Positions 38,619 through 46,614 of a stretch of DNA of 59,525 nt are shown here, piece by piece. A model generated the notes under the pieces. It was not told the origin of the DNA, made no database searches, and was given only the letters and a program-made list of their open reading frames with translations. A program made the position numbers and the translations under genes. The DNA lies in NCBI RefSeq assembly GCF_000511955.1, contig NZ_AZSU01000001.1:433267-492791 (forward strand), written 5' to 3'. Position 1 is the first letter of the stretch. Every line of letters begins with the position of its first letter. The stretch is from [Clostridium] ultunense DSM 10521. Lineage in GTDB: Bacteria > Bacillota > Clostridia > Tissierellales > Tepidimicrobiaceae.

Positions 38619-39404
38619 ATGGACTATAATAAAAAGACTAAGGAGAAAAAAACTATAGCTTCTGTTATTAAAGCTATAGAAGTAATAGAGTATATTGCCT
38701 ACTCAGAAAAGGAAGTCGGGGTGACTGAAATAAGTAATGGATTAAATTATGGTGTAAGTGCTACCTACCATCTATTGAACACTCTTAAAGAATGTAATAT
38801 AATCGTTCAAAATGATAGGACAAAAAAATATAGTTTAGGATTGAAACTATGGCAAATAGGAATGTTAGCATATGGCCAAAATCATATTTCCGTTACATTA
38901 AAACCTTATTTAAAAAAGTTGAAAGATCTGACAGGTGAAACAGCCAATTTAACTATTATGGATGACAACCAAATAGTATATATCGCTCAGGAAGAGAGCA
39001 ATAAGCTGGTTAAGATGTTTACTACTACAGGAGCAACAGCTCCTTTACATTGTACTGCTGGAGGCAAAGTACTATTAGCATATAAGCCAGAGGATATTAG
39101 AAATTCTATATTAGATAAAATAGAGTTAACTAAATATACGGAAAATACCATAGTAAATAAAGAGGAACTTATTAAGGAATTGGAGGAAACTAGAAAAAAT
39201 GGATATGCCTTTGATAACGAAGAAAGAGAATTAGGAGTTAGTTGTATAGGCGGACCAGTATTTGATTTGAATAACGATGCAATAGCTTGTATTACCATAT
39301 CTGGACCAACAGCAAGATTTACTGAAGAAAATAAAAAGAAATGGATAGATATTGTAATGCAAGTGTTAGAAGAAGCTACTAATTATTTAAAAACCATAAA
39401 TTAA
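38619..39404 (+). CDS. IclR-family transcriptional regulator
   Basis: A 261-residue regulator. The N-terminal winged helix (residues ~15-75) contains VTEISNGLNYGVSATYHLLNTLKEC. The C-terminal ligand-binding domain has GATAPLHCTAGGKVLLAY, GYAFDNEERELGVSCIGGPVFD and ISGPTARFT, the usual IclR motifs. E. coli AllR, which controls allantoin genes and binds glyoxylate, belongs to this family; this gene opens the ureide cluster, so a similar role is likely but unproven. ATG at 38619 is favoured, eight bases after GGAGG; ATG at 38613 is too close to it. Confidence 0.9.
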   Translation: MDYNKKTKEKKTIASVIKAIEVIEYIAYSEKEVGVTEISNGLNYGVSATYHLLNTLKECNIIVQNDRTKKYSLGLKLWQIGMLAYGQNHISVTLKPYLKKLKDLTGETANLTIMDDNQIVYIAQEESNKLVKMFTTTGATAPLHCTAGGKVLLAYKPEDIRNSILDKIELTKYTENTIVNKEELIKELEETRKNGYAFDNEERELGVSCIGGPVFDLNNDAIACITISGPTARFTEENKKKWIDIVMQVLEEATNYLKTIN

Positions 39405-39408
39405 ATAT

Positions 39409-39470
39409 AAGAATTTAGGCTGTCTCAAAAGGACTCAAAAGTTATTTTGACACAGCCTAAATTTTTTTAT
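39409..39470 (+). terminator. Terminator after the IclR gene
   Basis: AATTTAGGCTGTCTCAAAA pairs with TTTTGACACAGCCTAAATT, with one mismatch, followed by a T7 tract. Confidence 0.88.
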
Positions 39471-39473
39471 TAT

Positions 39474-39583
39474 TTTATAATGAATAGAAAAATTCTTACT
39501 TAATATTATTAATTAAGTGGAATTCGACCTATATGAGTTTTAAAAAGATTTTCTTATAATGTTTCAATGGAGCTTTTTTATAT
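39474..39583 (+). repeat. Interspersed ~110-bp repeat, copy B
   Basis: Begins TTATAATGAATAGAAAAATTCTtACTTA, continues with GTGGAATTCGACCTATATGAG, and ends TTATAATGTTTCAATGGAGCTTTTTTAT. Block order and spacing match copies A and D. It starts at the T-tail of the IclR terminator. Confidence 0.65.
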
Positions 39584-39597
39584 TTAGGAAAATATAC

Positions 39598-39626
39598 TTG
39601 ACAATATGATCAGATGGGTATATGAT
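39598..39626 (+). promoter_or_regulatory. Promoter of the first class V aminotransferase gene
   Basis: TTGACA (39598-39603) and TATGAT (39621-39626), 17 bases apart. Just downstream, ATATTTAACAAT occurs twice about 20 bases apart, a possible operator. Confidence 0.65.
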
Positions 39627-39679
39627 ATATTTAACAATATTAAATCATATTTAACAATGGTAAAAATGGAGGGGTAAAA

Positions 39680-40741
39680 ATGAAAAAAGAAATAGTAATG
39701 ATGGTAGGTCCAACGGCTGTACCTGAAAGGGTTTTAAAAGCAATGAATAGAAAATCCATATCTCATCGTTCGGAGGAATATTGTGAAATACATCGAAGGA
39801 TAAGAGACGGATTGAAAAAGTTATTTGGAACAGAAAATGAAGTTTTGATATTAACCTCATCAGGAACAGGGGCTATGGAGGCAGCAATTCAAAATTGCTT
39901 TTCTTCTGGTGAACAGGTTGTAGTACCGGTAATAGGAACTTTTAGCGAACAATTTGCAGCAATGGCTGAGGCACATCAATTAAAAGTTACTAGGGTTGAG
40001 TTCGATTTAGGAGAGGCGGCAGATGTAAATAAAGTTATGGAATATGTAACTCCAGAAACAAAGGGAGTATTCGTAATACACAATGAGAGCTCCACAGGAG
40101 TAACAAATGATTTGAAAGCATTTGGCGAGGCGTTAGAAGGAAGTGGTGCTCTATTAATAACTGATTCTGTAAGTGGCGCTGGCGGTCTGGAAATGAGAAT
40201 GGACGAATGGAAAATTGATATAGTATTGTCAGGTTCACAAAAAGCACTTATGGTACCAGCAGGGTTATCTTTTATATCCTTAAGTGATAAGGCATGGAAG
40301 GCTACAGAAAAATCAAATTTGTCAAAGTTCTATTTTGATTTAAATAAAGCAAGAAAGTTCCAAGAAATTAATCAAACGCCCAATACTCCTGCGGTTTATA
40401 ATGTTTTTGCTGTAGATGAAGCCCTTAAAATGATCTTTGAAGAAGGTCTAGACAATGTATATAAGAGACATATAGAAAATACAGGTCGAATAATAGATGG
40501 TGTTAGAAAACTTGGATACGATATATTTCCTAAAGATGATAAATATGCCTCTAGAACTTTAACAGCAGTCTATGCTCCAGGCAAAGCTAAAGAAATAGTT
40601 AAAGGTCTAGCAGAACAAGGAGTGATAGTAAATGGTGGATTAGCTCCAATTGCTGATGATGTATTTAGAGTTGGAACCATGGGCTATGTATACGAAGAAG
40701 ATGTAGATGGATTTCTTGAAGCATTATCAAAATTAGGTTAA
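39680..40741 (+). CDS. Class V aminotransferase (alanine/serine/ureidoglycine-glyoxylate type)
   Basis: A 353-residue PLP enzyme. It has the N-terminal VGPTAVPERVLKAM, the cofactor-contact region LTSSGTGAMEAAIQN, NESSTGVTNDL, the aspartate in LLITDSVSGAGGLEM and the PLP lysine in SGSQKALMVPAGLSF. It belongs with alanine-glyoxylate and PucG-type enzymes that transfer amino groups to glyoxylate, making glycine. A distant second copy lies at 50863-52008. Position next to the IclR regulator and other ureide genes supports a role in glyoxylate or ureidoglycine transamination. TGGAGGGG precedes the ATG. Confidence 0.88.
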   Translation: MKKEIVMMVGPTAVPERVLKAMNRKSISHRSEEYCEIHRRIRDGLKKLFGTENEVLILTSSGTGAMEAAIQNCFSSGEQVVVPVIGTFSEQFAAMAEAHQLKVTRVEFDLGEAADVNKVMEYVTPETKGVFVIHNESSTGVTNDLKAFGEALEGSGALLITDSVSGAGGLEMRMDEWKIDIVLSGSQKALMVPAGLSFISLSDKAWKATEKSNLSKFYFDLNKARKFQEINQTPNTPAVYNVFAVDEALKMIFEEGLDNVYKRHIENTGRIIDGVRKLGYDIFPKDDKYASRTLTAVYAPGKAKEIVKGLAEQGVIVNGGLAPIADDVFRVGTMGYVYEEDVDGFLEALSKLG

Positions 40742-40762
40742 ATAGTAAAATGGAATGAATGT

Positions 40763-40799
40763 AAATGATTCCTTTCAAAATATGAAAGGAATCATTTTG
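40763..40799 (+). terminator. Terminator after the first aminotransferase gene
   Basis: AAATGATTCCTTTCA (40763-40777) and TGAAAGGAATCATTT (40783-40797) form a perfect 15-bp stem ending in TTTTG. Confidence 0.88.
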
Positions 40800-40908
40800 T
40801 GCTAAAAAGTTAGATTTATTTTATATCACATTTTTGTTTTGCCCGAAGTGTTGAATATTATATAATGGGAAAGTAAGATATTAATTCTAATAAGAAAGGA
40901 ATGATAAT

Positions 40909-41256
40909 GTGATAAGAAAATCTGGCGAGTATAAAGTAGAAAAAGTAGAGAGGCTAAAAAATGGCAAGGGTTATGTAACCATCGTTAATTATTTTGAGAT
41001 GGAAGATTTTTTAGGCAAAGGGAGATTATTTGGGAAAACTATTATCGAACCTGGCAATTCTATAGGATACCATGTTCATGTAGGAGATCAAGAGGCTTAT
41101 TTTATATTAAAAGGAAAAGCATTATATAATGATAATGGCAAAGAAATAGTTTTAGAGCCTGGAGACTTAGCTATATGTAGAGATGGTGAGTCACATTCCA
41201 TTGAAGCTATCGGTGAAGAAAACTTAGAATATATTATGCTTATACTTTATAACTAA
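40909..41256 (+). CDS. Small single-domain cupin, copy 1
   Basis: A 115-residue cupin with GTG start behind AGAAAGGA. Cupin motif 1 is GYHVHVGDQEAYFILKGKA (metal-ligand His, His and Glu positions) and motif 2 is LEPGDLAICRDGESHSIE (His). It differs from copy 2 (46223-46570) at about 20 of 115 positions, so the pair arose by a fairly recent duplication or both are kept under strong constraint. No substrate is known to me. Linkage to allantoin genes on both occasions suggests a role in ureide or glyoxylate metabolism, or sensing of it. Confidence 0.85.
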   Translation: MIRKSGEYKVEKVERLKNGKGYVTIVNYFEMEDFLGKGRLFGKTIIEPGNSIGYHVHVGDQEAYFILKGKALYNDNGKEIVLEPGDLAICRDGESHSIEAIGEENLEYIMLILYN

Positions 41257-41297
41257 GGAGTTTTAAATATTAATTAATGTTATAGATACGGAAATAT

Positions 41298-41335
41298 GGA
41301 GCGTAATGGTATGACCATTGAGCTCCTTATTTTTA
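41298..41335 (+). terminator. Terminator after cupin 1
   Basis: GGAGC-gt-AATGGT and ACCATT-ga-GCTCC form an interrupted stem, followed by TTATTTTT. Copy C of the interspersed repeat starts at its T-tail. Confidence 0.8.
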
Positions 41336-41375
41336 TAACGAATAGGAAAGTTCTCACTTATAATATATTTAATGA
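41331..41375 (+). repeat. Interspersed repeat, truncated copy C
   Basis: TTTTATAACGAATAGGAAAGTTCTCACTTA matches the 5' block of copies A, B and D. The middle and 3' blocks are not found downstream, so this copy is cut short or diverged. Confidence 0.55.
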
Positions 41376-41809
41376 TAATAAATCAATCTTACCAATAGTA
41401 AAACTACAATTCTTAGAAAATCCCTAGATTAGATCAACTAATTGATTACAATTTTGAACAAATACATAAATGCAATATTTAAAACACTTTTGATATGGTT
41501 TAGACTTTTTAGATTCATTTATATACCTTTCAGTAAATTTGCAATAAACCTTAGAAAGAGTCCATAGTTAATGGATAAAAAGAATATTACTTGTATGTGG
41601 AATATAAAAAAGAACTAAGGGATACTAAGTTTGCATAGTATTTATTAAGTGCTAAAAGGAACTATAATTTAGTTTTATAGTTTCCTTATTAATATTTGTT
41701 ACTAGAAGTTTCTGAAAGGAGGGATAAGTATAATTTTATTGGTGGCATCAGGTTTTGTATTAAACCTGATATAAAAGTGTAAAAACCATATTAAAAGGAG
41801 GTTGCTATT
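41376..41809. other. Long leader region of the GntP permease gene
   Basis: Gene-free. Two hairpins are visible: AAGGAACTATAA/TTATAGTTTCCTT (41656-41687, one bulge) and ATCAGGTTT/AAACCTGAT (41747-41770). The second lies 30 bases before the permease's AAGGAGG site and could affect its translation or transcription. An AAAGGAGGG at 41716-41724 has no convincing frame after it. No known riboswitch was recognised. Confidence 0.4.
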
Positions 41810-43174
41810 ATGGAAGCTGGTTTTAGTTCTTTGATTATTATGGTTGCTTGTCTCATTGCCTTAATAATTATGATCATGAAATTTAAGATTCATCCTGTCT
41901 TCACTTTAATTATCGTAGCTGTAGTAGGAGCTCTCGGTTTTGGATTCCCGATAGAGGAAGTGTTTTCCGTTGTAACTGGTGGTTTTGGCAGTACTATTGG
42001 CAATATTGGTATTGTAATTATACTAGGTACCGCAATAGGTGTAATACTAGAGGATACGGGTGGTGCATTGGTACTTGCTAATACTATATTAAAGTTTGTT
42101 GGAAAGAAGAATTCTAAATTAGCTATGGGCTTGTCAGGTTATTTAGTCTCCATTCCCGTATTTAGCGATTCTGCAATCGTTATCATGTCTCCAGTAGCTC
42201 GTGCATTATCGGCTCGCAGTGGTGTACCATTAGTGGCCCTACTAGGTGCGTTAAACGCAGGTATTATGGCAACTCACACTATGGTACCTCCTACTCCTGG
42301 TCCTCTTGCTGCAGCGGGCACATTAGGAGCTGATCTTGGTCTATTAATAATATTGGGACTCGTAACTTCAGCCGCCTATACAGCAGCAGCTACTATGTGG
42401 TGTGGCAGCAAATATATGACTAATAAATATCCTGAACCTGCAAAGGTGGCAGGAGTAGAAGCAGCTTTAGATGATGAGTTCACCTTAACTAGCCCAGACG
42501 GACAGCCATTACCTAGTGCTTTTTTAGCATTTAGCAGTATTTTGGTACCAGTAATTTTAATCTGTGTTAATTCTTTTGGTTCTTTACTTATGGACCCAGG
42601 ATCTCCTATTCTACCTTATTTAGGTTTTATAGGTCACCCAATTTTTGCACTATTTATGGGTGTAATAATTGCTTTGATGATGGGTGGAGATCGTTTAACC
42701 TTAGATCAATGCTATAAATGGTTTGATGATTCTGTAGACAGATCTGGGTTTATTATTTTGGCTACTGGCGCAGCAGGTGCTTTTGGTGCAGTCCTAAAGG
42801 CATCTGGAGTTGGTACTTATCTTGGAAACTTGATTGCACAGACTGGGCTTTCAGCAATATTTGTACCCTACCTTGTTTCTCTGCTATTGTCAGTTTCAAA
42901 TGGTTCTGCAACTGTATCATTGATAACTGGCTCTGCAATCATTCTTCCTTTAATGCCTTCCTTAGGGTTATCGCCAGTTATTGCAACACTGACAATTGCA
43001 GCAGGTTCATCTTTCTTCTACCATGCAAATGCTAGTCATTTTTGGGTTGTTCTAAAAGCTAACGATGACCTGCCAATGAGCGAAGGTTATGAACTAGTTT
43101 CTGTAGGAACTGCGATTGGCAGTCTTGCTGCAATGGTGGTAGTCTTTATTATGTCTTTGTTCATCCACGTTTAA
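41810..43174 (+). CDS. GntP-family permease (gluconate/organic acid:H+ symporter type)
   Basis: A 454-residue membrane protein with about 12-14 helices. Family motifs are GFGSTIGNIGIVIILGTAIGVILEDTGGA, SIPVFSDSAIVIMSPVARAL and AGIMATHTMVPPTPGPLAAA, plus AAGSSFFYHANASHFWVV near the end. GntP proteins import gluconate, glycerate, lactate-like or related hydroxy acids. In this ureide cluster a substrate such as glycerate, glyoxylate or ureidoglycolate would make sense but is not shown. AAGGAGG precedes the ATG; a terminator follows, so it is monocistronic. Confidence 0.9.
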   Translation: MEAGFSSLIIMVACLIALIIMIMKFKIHPVFTLIIVAVVGALGFGFPIEEVFSVVTGGFGSTIGNIGIVIILGTAIGVILEDTGGALVLANTILKFVGKKNSKLAMGLSGYLVSIPVFSDSAIVIMSPVARALSARSGVPLVALLGALNAGIMATHTMVPPTPGPLAAAGTLGADLGLLIILGLVTSAAYTAAATMWCGSKYMTNKYPEPAKVAGVEAALDDEFTLTSPDGQPLPSAFLAFSSILVPVILICVNSFGSLLMDPGSPILPYLGFIGHPIFALFMGVIIALMMGGDRLTLDQCYKWFDDSVDRSGFIILATGAAGAFGAVLKASGVGTYLGNLIAQTGLSAIFVPYLVSLLLSVSNGSATVSLITGSAIILPLMPSLGLSPVIATLTIAAGSSFFYHANASHFWVVLKANDDLPMSEGYELVSVGTAIGSLAAMVVVFIMSLFIHV

Positions 43175-43259
43175 TTGTATTACTAAATTAAAATTGTTTA
43201 TAATCTTGCTATTAGATAAAATATCCCCTGCCTTATACATCTAATAGTTCACAAACTAT

Positions 43260-43293
43260 AAAAAGCTTCCTATTTACAACAAGGAAGCTTTTT
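43260..43293 (+). terminator. Terminator after the GntP permease gene
   Basis: AAAAAGCTTCC and GGAAGCTTTTT form an 11-bp stem around TATTTACAACAA. Repeat copy D begins in its T-tail. Confidence 0.88.
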
Positions 43294-43411
43294 ATAACGA
43301 ATGGGAAAGTTTTCACTTACGTATATATTAACTAAATTAACTAAAAAGAACTTGACCTACATGAGTTTCAAAAAAGGTTTATTTATAATGCTTCGATAGA
43401 AGTTTTTTATA
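43290..43411 (+). repeat. Interspersed ~110-bp repeat, copy D
   Basis: Begins TTTATAACGAATGGGAAAGTTTTCACTTA, continues AAAGAACTTGACCTACATGAGTTT, and ends TTATAATGCTTCGATAGAAGTTTTTTATAA. All three blocks of copy B are present in the same order. The rest of the gap to the PucR gene (43412-43563) shows nothing clear. Confidence 0.65.
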
Positions 43412-43563
43412 ATAACAGATGTAGGTATTAAATATAGAAAAAATTGTTTGATTTATATATCAAATAGAGTAGTCAATTTATAAAAATATTGCGGAAATGA
43501 TTATTGATATGTTAACCTATACTTAGTCAATGATTAAAGTAGGTATAAAAGGGATGTGAAATT

Positions 43564-45219
43564 ATGGGTGTTTTACTTGACGATTTGATGAATATGTCTT
43601 GTTTTCACAGTTCGAAATTAGTAGCCGGAACGATTAAAAATAGGGATATTTATGTAGAAGGCATTACAATAATTGAGGCTCCAGATATAGCTAATTGGAT
43701 TAAAGGTGGCGAATTGTTATTAACTAGTTTTTATTCCATAGACAAGGAATTAGATATACAAAAAAGTATGGTAAAGAAATTAAGTGAAAAAAATGCAGCT
43801 GCTTTAATAATAAAGACATCTAGATTTTTATCTGAAATACCAAAAGAAATAGTTGAATTAGGAAATCAATTAGATTTTCCAATTATAGAGATACCTGGAG
43901 ATGTTAAATACATAGATATTATGTATCCAGTAATGGCTGAGATTTTCAATGATCAAGTAAATCGACTAAATTATTATAAAGATTGTCATGAGAAGTTTAC
44001 CGATATAACCTTAAGGATGAAAGGAACGCCTAGTATTGCCCAGACTTTAGAAGAACTAGTTAAAAATCCAGTCATAATATTTGATAATGAATTTAATCCA
44101 ATAGCTTGGAATGATGAAAAATATAAAGATATAAATATTCAAGCAGAAAATTTAAAACAACTAGTAAAAGATAACTATCCTATTTACAATTTAGAGATAA
44201 AACTACCTAATAATAGCAAATCTAATTATCTTATGATTACTGAGCCCATAGAGGTTTTAGACCAGATTAAGGCCTATATAGGTATTATCGAATTAAATAA
44301 TAAAATTGAAGATATGTGTTTTATTGCTTTAGAGAGCGCTGCCACTGCTTTAAGATTTGAGATGTTAAAGGATGTAGCTATTACAGAGGTAGAATTGAAA
44401 TATAAAGGAGACTTGATGGACGATCTATTAAATGGCAGATTTGATTCCATTGAGAATATTTACAATAGAAGCAATATATTAGGATGGAATTTGGAAAGAC
44501 AATTTGTTGTGATTTTGCTATACATTAGTCAATATAATGGATACATTAGCAATCAGAAAGATATTACTGAAGGTTTACATCAGCTAAGAGAGAGAATTAA
44601 AAAGATAATTGATAGGATTTCCTATTATTATACTACTGATCATATATTGCATAATAGGGGAGATAATATTATTTTGTTATGGCCTGTAGATAAAAGGGAA
44701 GAGCTGAACCTAACGTATAAGAGGATTAAGAGATTTGGAGAAGAAATTAAAAGTATTGTTACTGATGAAATAGGCAATATATCTATTACTATAGGAATTG
44801 GTGGATTTGCAGAAGATCCAACGGAACTACAAGGAAGTTATTCGGAAGCTGTAGATGCAGTAAATCATGGTCAAAGAATATTTGGTGAAGGCTCTATCAT
44901 TACTTTTGATGAATTGGGCATATATAAACTACTTTGTAGCTATGATGATAGGGATAAGTTAAAAGAATTTGTCCATCCAAGTTTACTAAAACTTTATGAA
45001 TATGATGAAGATAAAAACAATGAATTAATAAGCACTCTAGAAATGTATTTAAATTGTAATTTAAATGCTGTTAAAACTGCCGAAGAATTGTTTGTTCATT
45101 ATAAAACAGTATTATATAGGTTAAATAGAATTAAAGAGATAACGAATTTAGATATGGAAGACAGGCAAAAAATGCTAGAAATAGAAGTAGGATTAAAGAT
45201 TATGAGAATAATAAACTAA
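43564..45219 (+). CDS. PucR-family transcriptional regulator (purine catabolism type)
   Basis: A 551-residue regulator. The N-terminal PucR sensory domain (~residues 5-125) shows the typical GELLLTSFY and LDFPIIEIPGDVKYIDI. A variable central domain follows, then a CdaR-like region (GIGGFAEDPTELQGSYSEAVDAVNHGQRIFG). The C-terminal helix-turn-helix is LNCNLNAVKTAEELFVHYKTVLYRLNRIKEIT. Bacillus PucR activates purine-degradation genes in response to allantoin-type ureides. This protein is flanked by the GntP permease and convergent allE and is the best candidate activator of the cluster. Confidence 0.9.
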   Translation: MGVLLDDLMNMSCFHSSKLVAGTIKNRDIYVEGITIIEAPDIANWIKGGELLLTSFYSIDKELDIQKSMVKKLSEKNAAALIIKTSRFLSEIPKEIVELGNQLDFPIIEIPGDVKYIDIMYPVMAEIFNDQVNRLNYYKDCHEKFTDITLRMKGTPSIAQTLEELVKNPVIIFDNEFNPIAWNDEKYKDINIQAENLKQLVKDNYPIYNLEIKLPNNSKSNYLMITEPIEVLDQIKAYIGIIELNNKIEDMCFIALESAATALRFEMLKDVAITEVELKYKGDLMDDLLNGRFDSIENIYNRSNILGWNLERQFVVILLYISQYNGYISNQKDITEGLHQLRERIKKIIDRISYYYTTDHILHNRGDNIILLWPVDKREELNLTYKRIKRFGEEIKSIVTDEIGNISITIGIGGFAEDPTELQGSYSEAVDAVNHGQRIFGEGSIITFDELGIYKLLCSYDDRDKLKEFVHPSLLKLYEYDEDKNNELISTLEMYLNCNLNAVKTAEELFVHYKTVLYRLNRIKEITNLDMEDRQKMLEIEVGLKIMRIIN

Positions 45220-45240
45220 GGTAAGGGTTTCCCTTACCTT
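45218..45240. terminator. Bidirectional terminator between pucR-like and allE genes
   Basis: AAGGTAAGGG-TTT-CCCTTACCTT overlaps the stop of the plus-strand regulator gene and lies 24 bases from the stop of the minus-strand allE; A/T-rich flanks serve both directions. Confidence 0.75.
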
Positions 45241-45263
45241 AATTTATTTAAATGTTATATCTA

Positions 45264-46028
45264 TTATATTTCTGGGTCTCTATTACAGTCTTTAGAATAA
45301 ATATAGGAAAGTGGTTCTTGACCTACTGCATAAGTTGCTTGTTGAATAAAGGGTCCCATCCATATAAAATCTCCTTTTTTAACAGGAATCCAATTATTGT
45401 CCAAGTTATAGATTCCTTCTCCAGACAATAAATAGGCTCCATGTTCTTGAACATGGGTTTCAATAAATGGATGACAACCGCCAGGCTGGAACGTTAGTAT
45501 ATGCATATTCATATCGAAAGCCATATCTGTTGGAAGCAAATCTATTAAAGTTACATCCTCCATACCCTCGTAAATATTTGCTTCCAAATTATTTATATTG
45601 TCACACACAACCCATGGTTCTGGAATCCCTTCAACTGGAATATATCTTTGTTTATAGAGAATAAGTTTTGTACTTGAATTTGAATTATTTTCTAGCAACA
45701 TGTTTAAATGAGGTGGGCAGTATACGTAGCCTCCTTGATTCAATTCATACTTAGTGCCATCAACTACTACATCTAAAGCCCCTTCTCTAACAAATACAAA
45801 GGTTTCGATGCCATCTCCACCAAAAGCTTTAGTAGTTTTACCCTCTGGCTCCATTTCTATAAGATATTGAACGAAGCTTGCACCTAGCTTGGGTGAAGCA
45901 ATTATACTTGTAGTACACTTCTCAAAATAAGGCAATTGATTATTGACAAGACCCTCTGGTGGAATAAGAGCATACCTACCATGCTGTATAATGGCTCTAG
46001 TACTTAATAGATCTTTAGGATAACTCAT
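45264..46028 (-). CDS. allE: (S)-ureidoglycine aminohydrolase
   Basis: A 254-residue bicupin, encoded opposite to its neighbours, that converts (S)-ureidoglycine to (S)-ureidoglycolate and ammonia. The N-terminus (DLLSTRAIIQHGRYALIPPEGLVNNQLPYFE) is diagnostic of the family. The C-terminal cupin binds Mn2+ through E-T-H-V-Q-E-H in PFIETHVQEHGAYLL and the later Gln in FIQQATYAVG. An AGGAG site lies about nine bases before its ATG. It diverges from cupin 2-allC-allB across a 194-bp region with repeated GGATAAA sites, so both sides may share regulation. Confidence 0.93.
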   Translation of the reverse strand: MSYPKDLLSTRAIIQHGRYALIPPEGLVNNQLPYFEKCTTSIIASPKLGASFVQYLIEMEPEGKTTKAFGGDGIETFVFVREGALDVVVDGTKYELNQGGYVYCPPHLNMLLENNSNSSTKLILYKQRYIPVEGIPEPWVVCDNINNLEANIYEGMEDVTLIDLLPTDMAFDMNMHILTFQPGGCHPFIETHVQEHGAYLLSGEGIYNLDNNWIPVKKGDFIWMGPFIQQATYAVGQEPLSYIYSKDCNRDPEI

Positions 46029-46094
46029 TATATAATTCTCCTTTCTTATTAAATCCTATAAAATAAGTTTGACTATATTATATCAATTTAAAAG

Positions 46095-46143
46095 GGATAA
46101 ACACTTTATCCAATATGGATAAAAATATAATTTAATTTTATCC
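46095..46143. promoter_or_regulatory. Array of GGATAAA half-sites between divergent allE and cupin 2
   Basis: GGATAAA at 46095-46101 and 46117-46123 alternates with its reverse complement TTTATCC at 46105-46111 and 46137-46143, giving nested inverted repeats (TTTATCC-N5-GGATAAA is perfect). The location between divergent ureide genes suits an operator for the PucR- or IclR-type regulator. Confidence 0.55.
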
Positions 46144-46222
46144 ATGAATTAATGCTGAAATATTATATGATTAAGTTAAATAAATAACAAACTCAATCAA
46201 AAGTATAAAAAGAGGTGATAAA

Positions 46223-46570
46223 TTGATTAGAAGGAGAAAGGATTATAAGATAGAAAAAGTTGAAAGCTTAAAAGGTGGAAAAGGATATGTAACAGTTATT
46301 AACTTTTTTGAAATGGAAGATTTTCTTGGTAAAGGAAGGTTATATGGGAAGTCAATTATAAAACCTGGTAATTCTATAGGATACCATACTCATGAAGGAG
46401 ACCAAGAAGCTTATTTCATTTTAAAAGGCAAAGCCTTATATAATGATAATGGCAAAGAAGTAATATTAGAACCTGGAGATTTGGCTATATGTAGAGATGG
46501 AGAATCCCATTCCATTGAGTCCATTGGAGAAGAAGATTTAGAGTATATAATGCTAATACTTTATAGTTAA
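46223..46570 (+). CDS. Small single-domain cupin, copy 2
   Basis: A 115-residue cupin with a TTG start behind AGAGGTG. Motif 1 is GYHTHEGDQEAYFILKGKA and motif 2 is LEPGDLAICRDGESHSIE. The sequence from KGKALYNDNGKE to GESHSIE is almost unchanged from copy 1 at 40909, with substitutions mostly conservative (I/V, K/R). One difference, V-H-V to T-H-E, lies beside the metal-ligand histidine. It leads the run cupin-allC-allB-NCS1 permease, 44 bases before allC, so it is probably co-transcribed with them. Function unknown. Confidence 0.85.
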   Translation: MIRRRKDYKIEKVESLKGGKGYVTVINFFEMEDFLGKGRLYGKSIIKPGNSIGYHTHEGDQEAYFILKGKALYNDNGKEVILEPGDLAICRDGESHSIESIGEEDLEYIMLILYS

Positions 46571-46614
46571 TAAACTAAACATCTTAGATTTATTAGTAGA
46601 AGGGTGTGTGGAAA

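Noticed and set aside
41741-41760. GTGGCATCAGGTTTTGTA as a sigma-54 promoter for the GntP gene
   Set aside because: It has GG but TG instead of the invariant GC at -12.
41739-41774. Possible 11-codon leader peptide (TTG start) before the GntP gene
   Set aside because: The nearest AAAGGAGG is about 15 bases upstream, too far, and no regulatory codons (runs of one amino acid) are seen.
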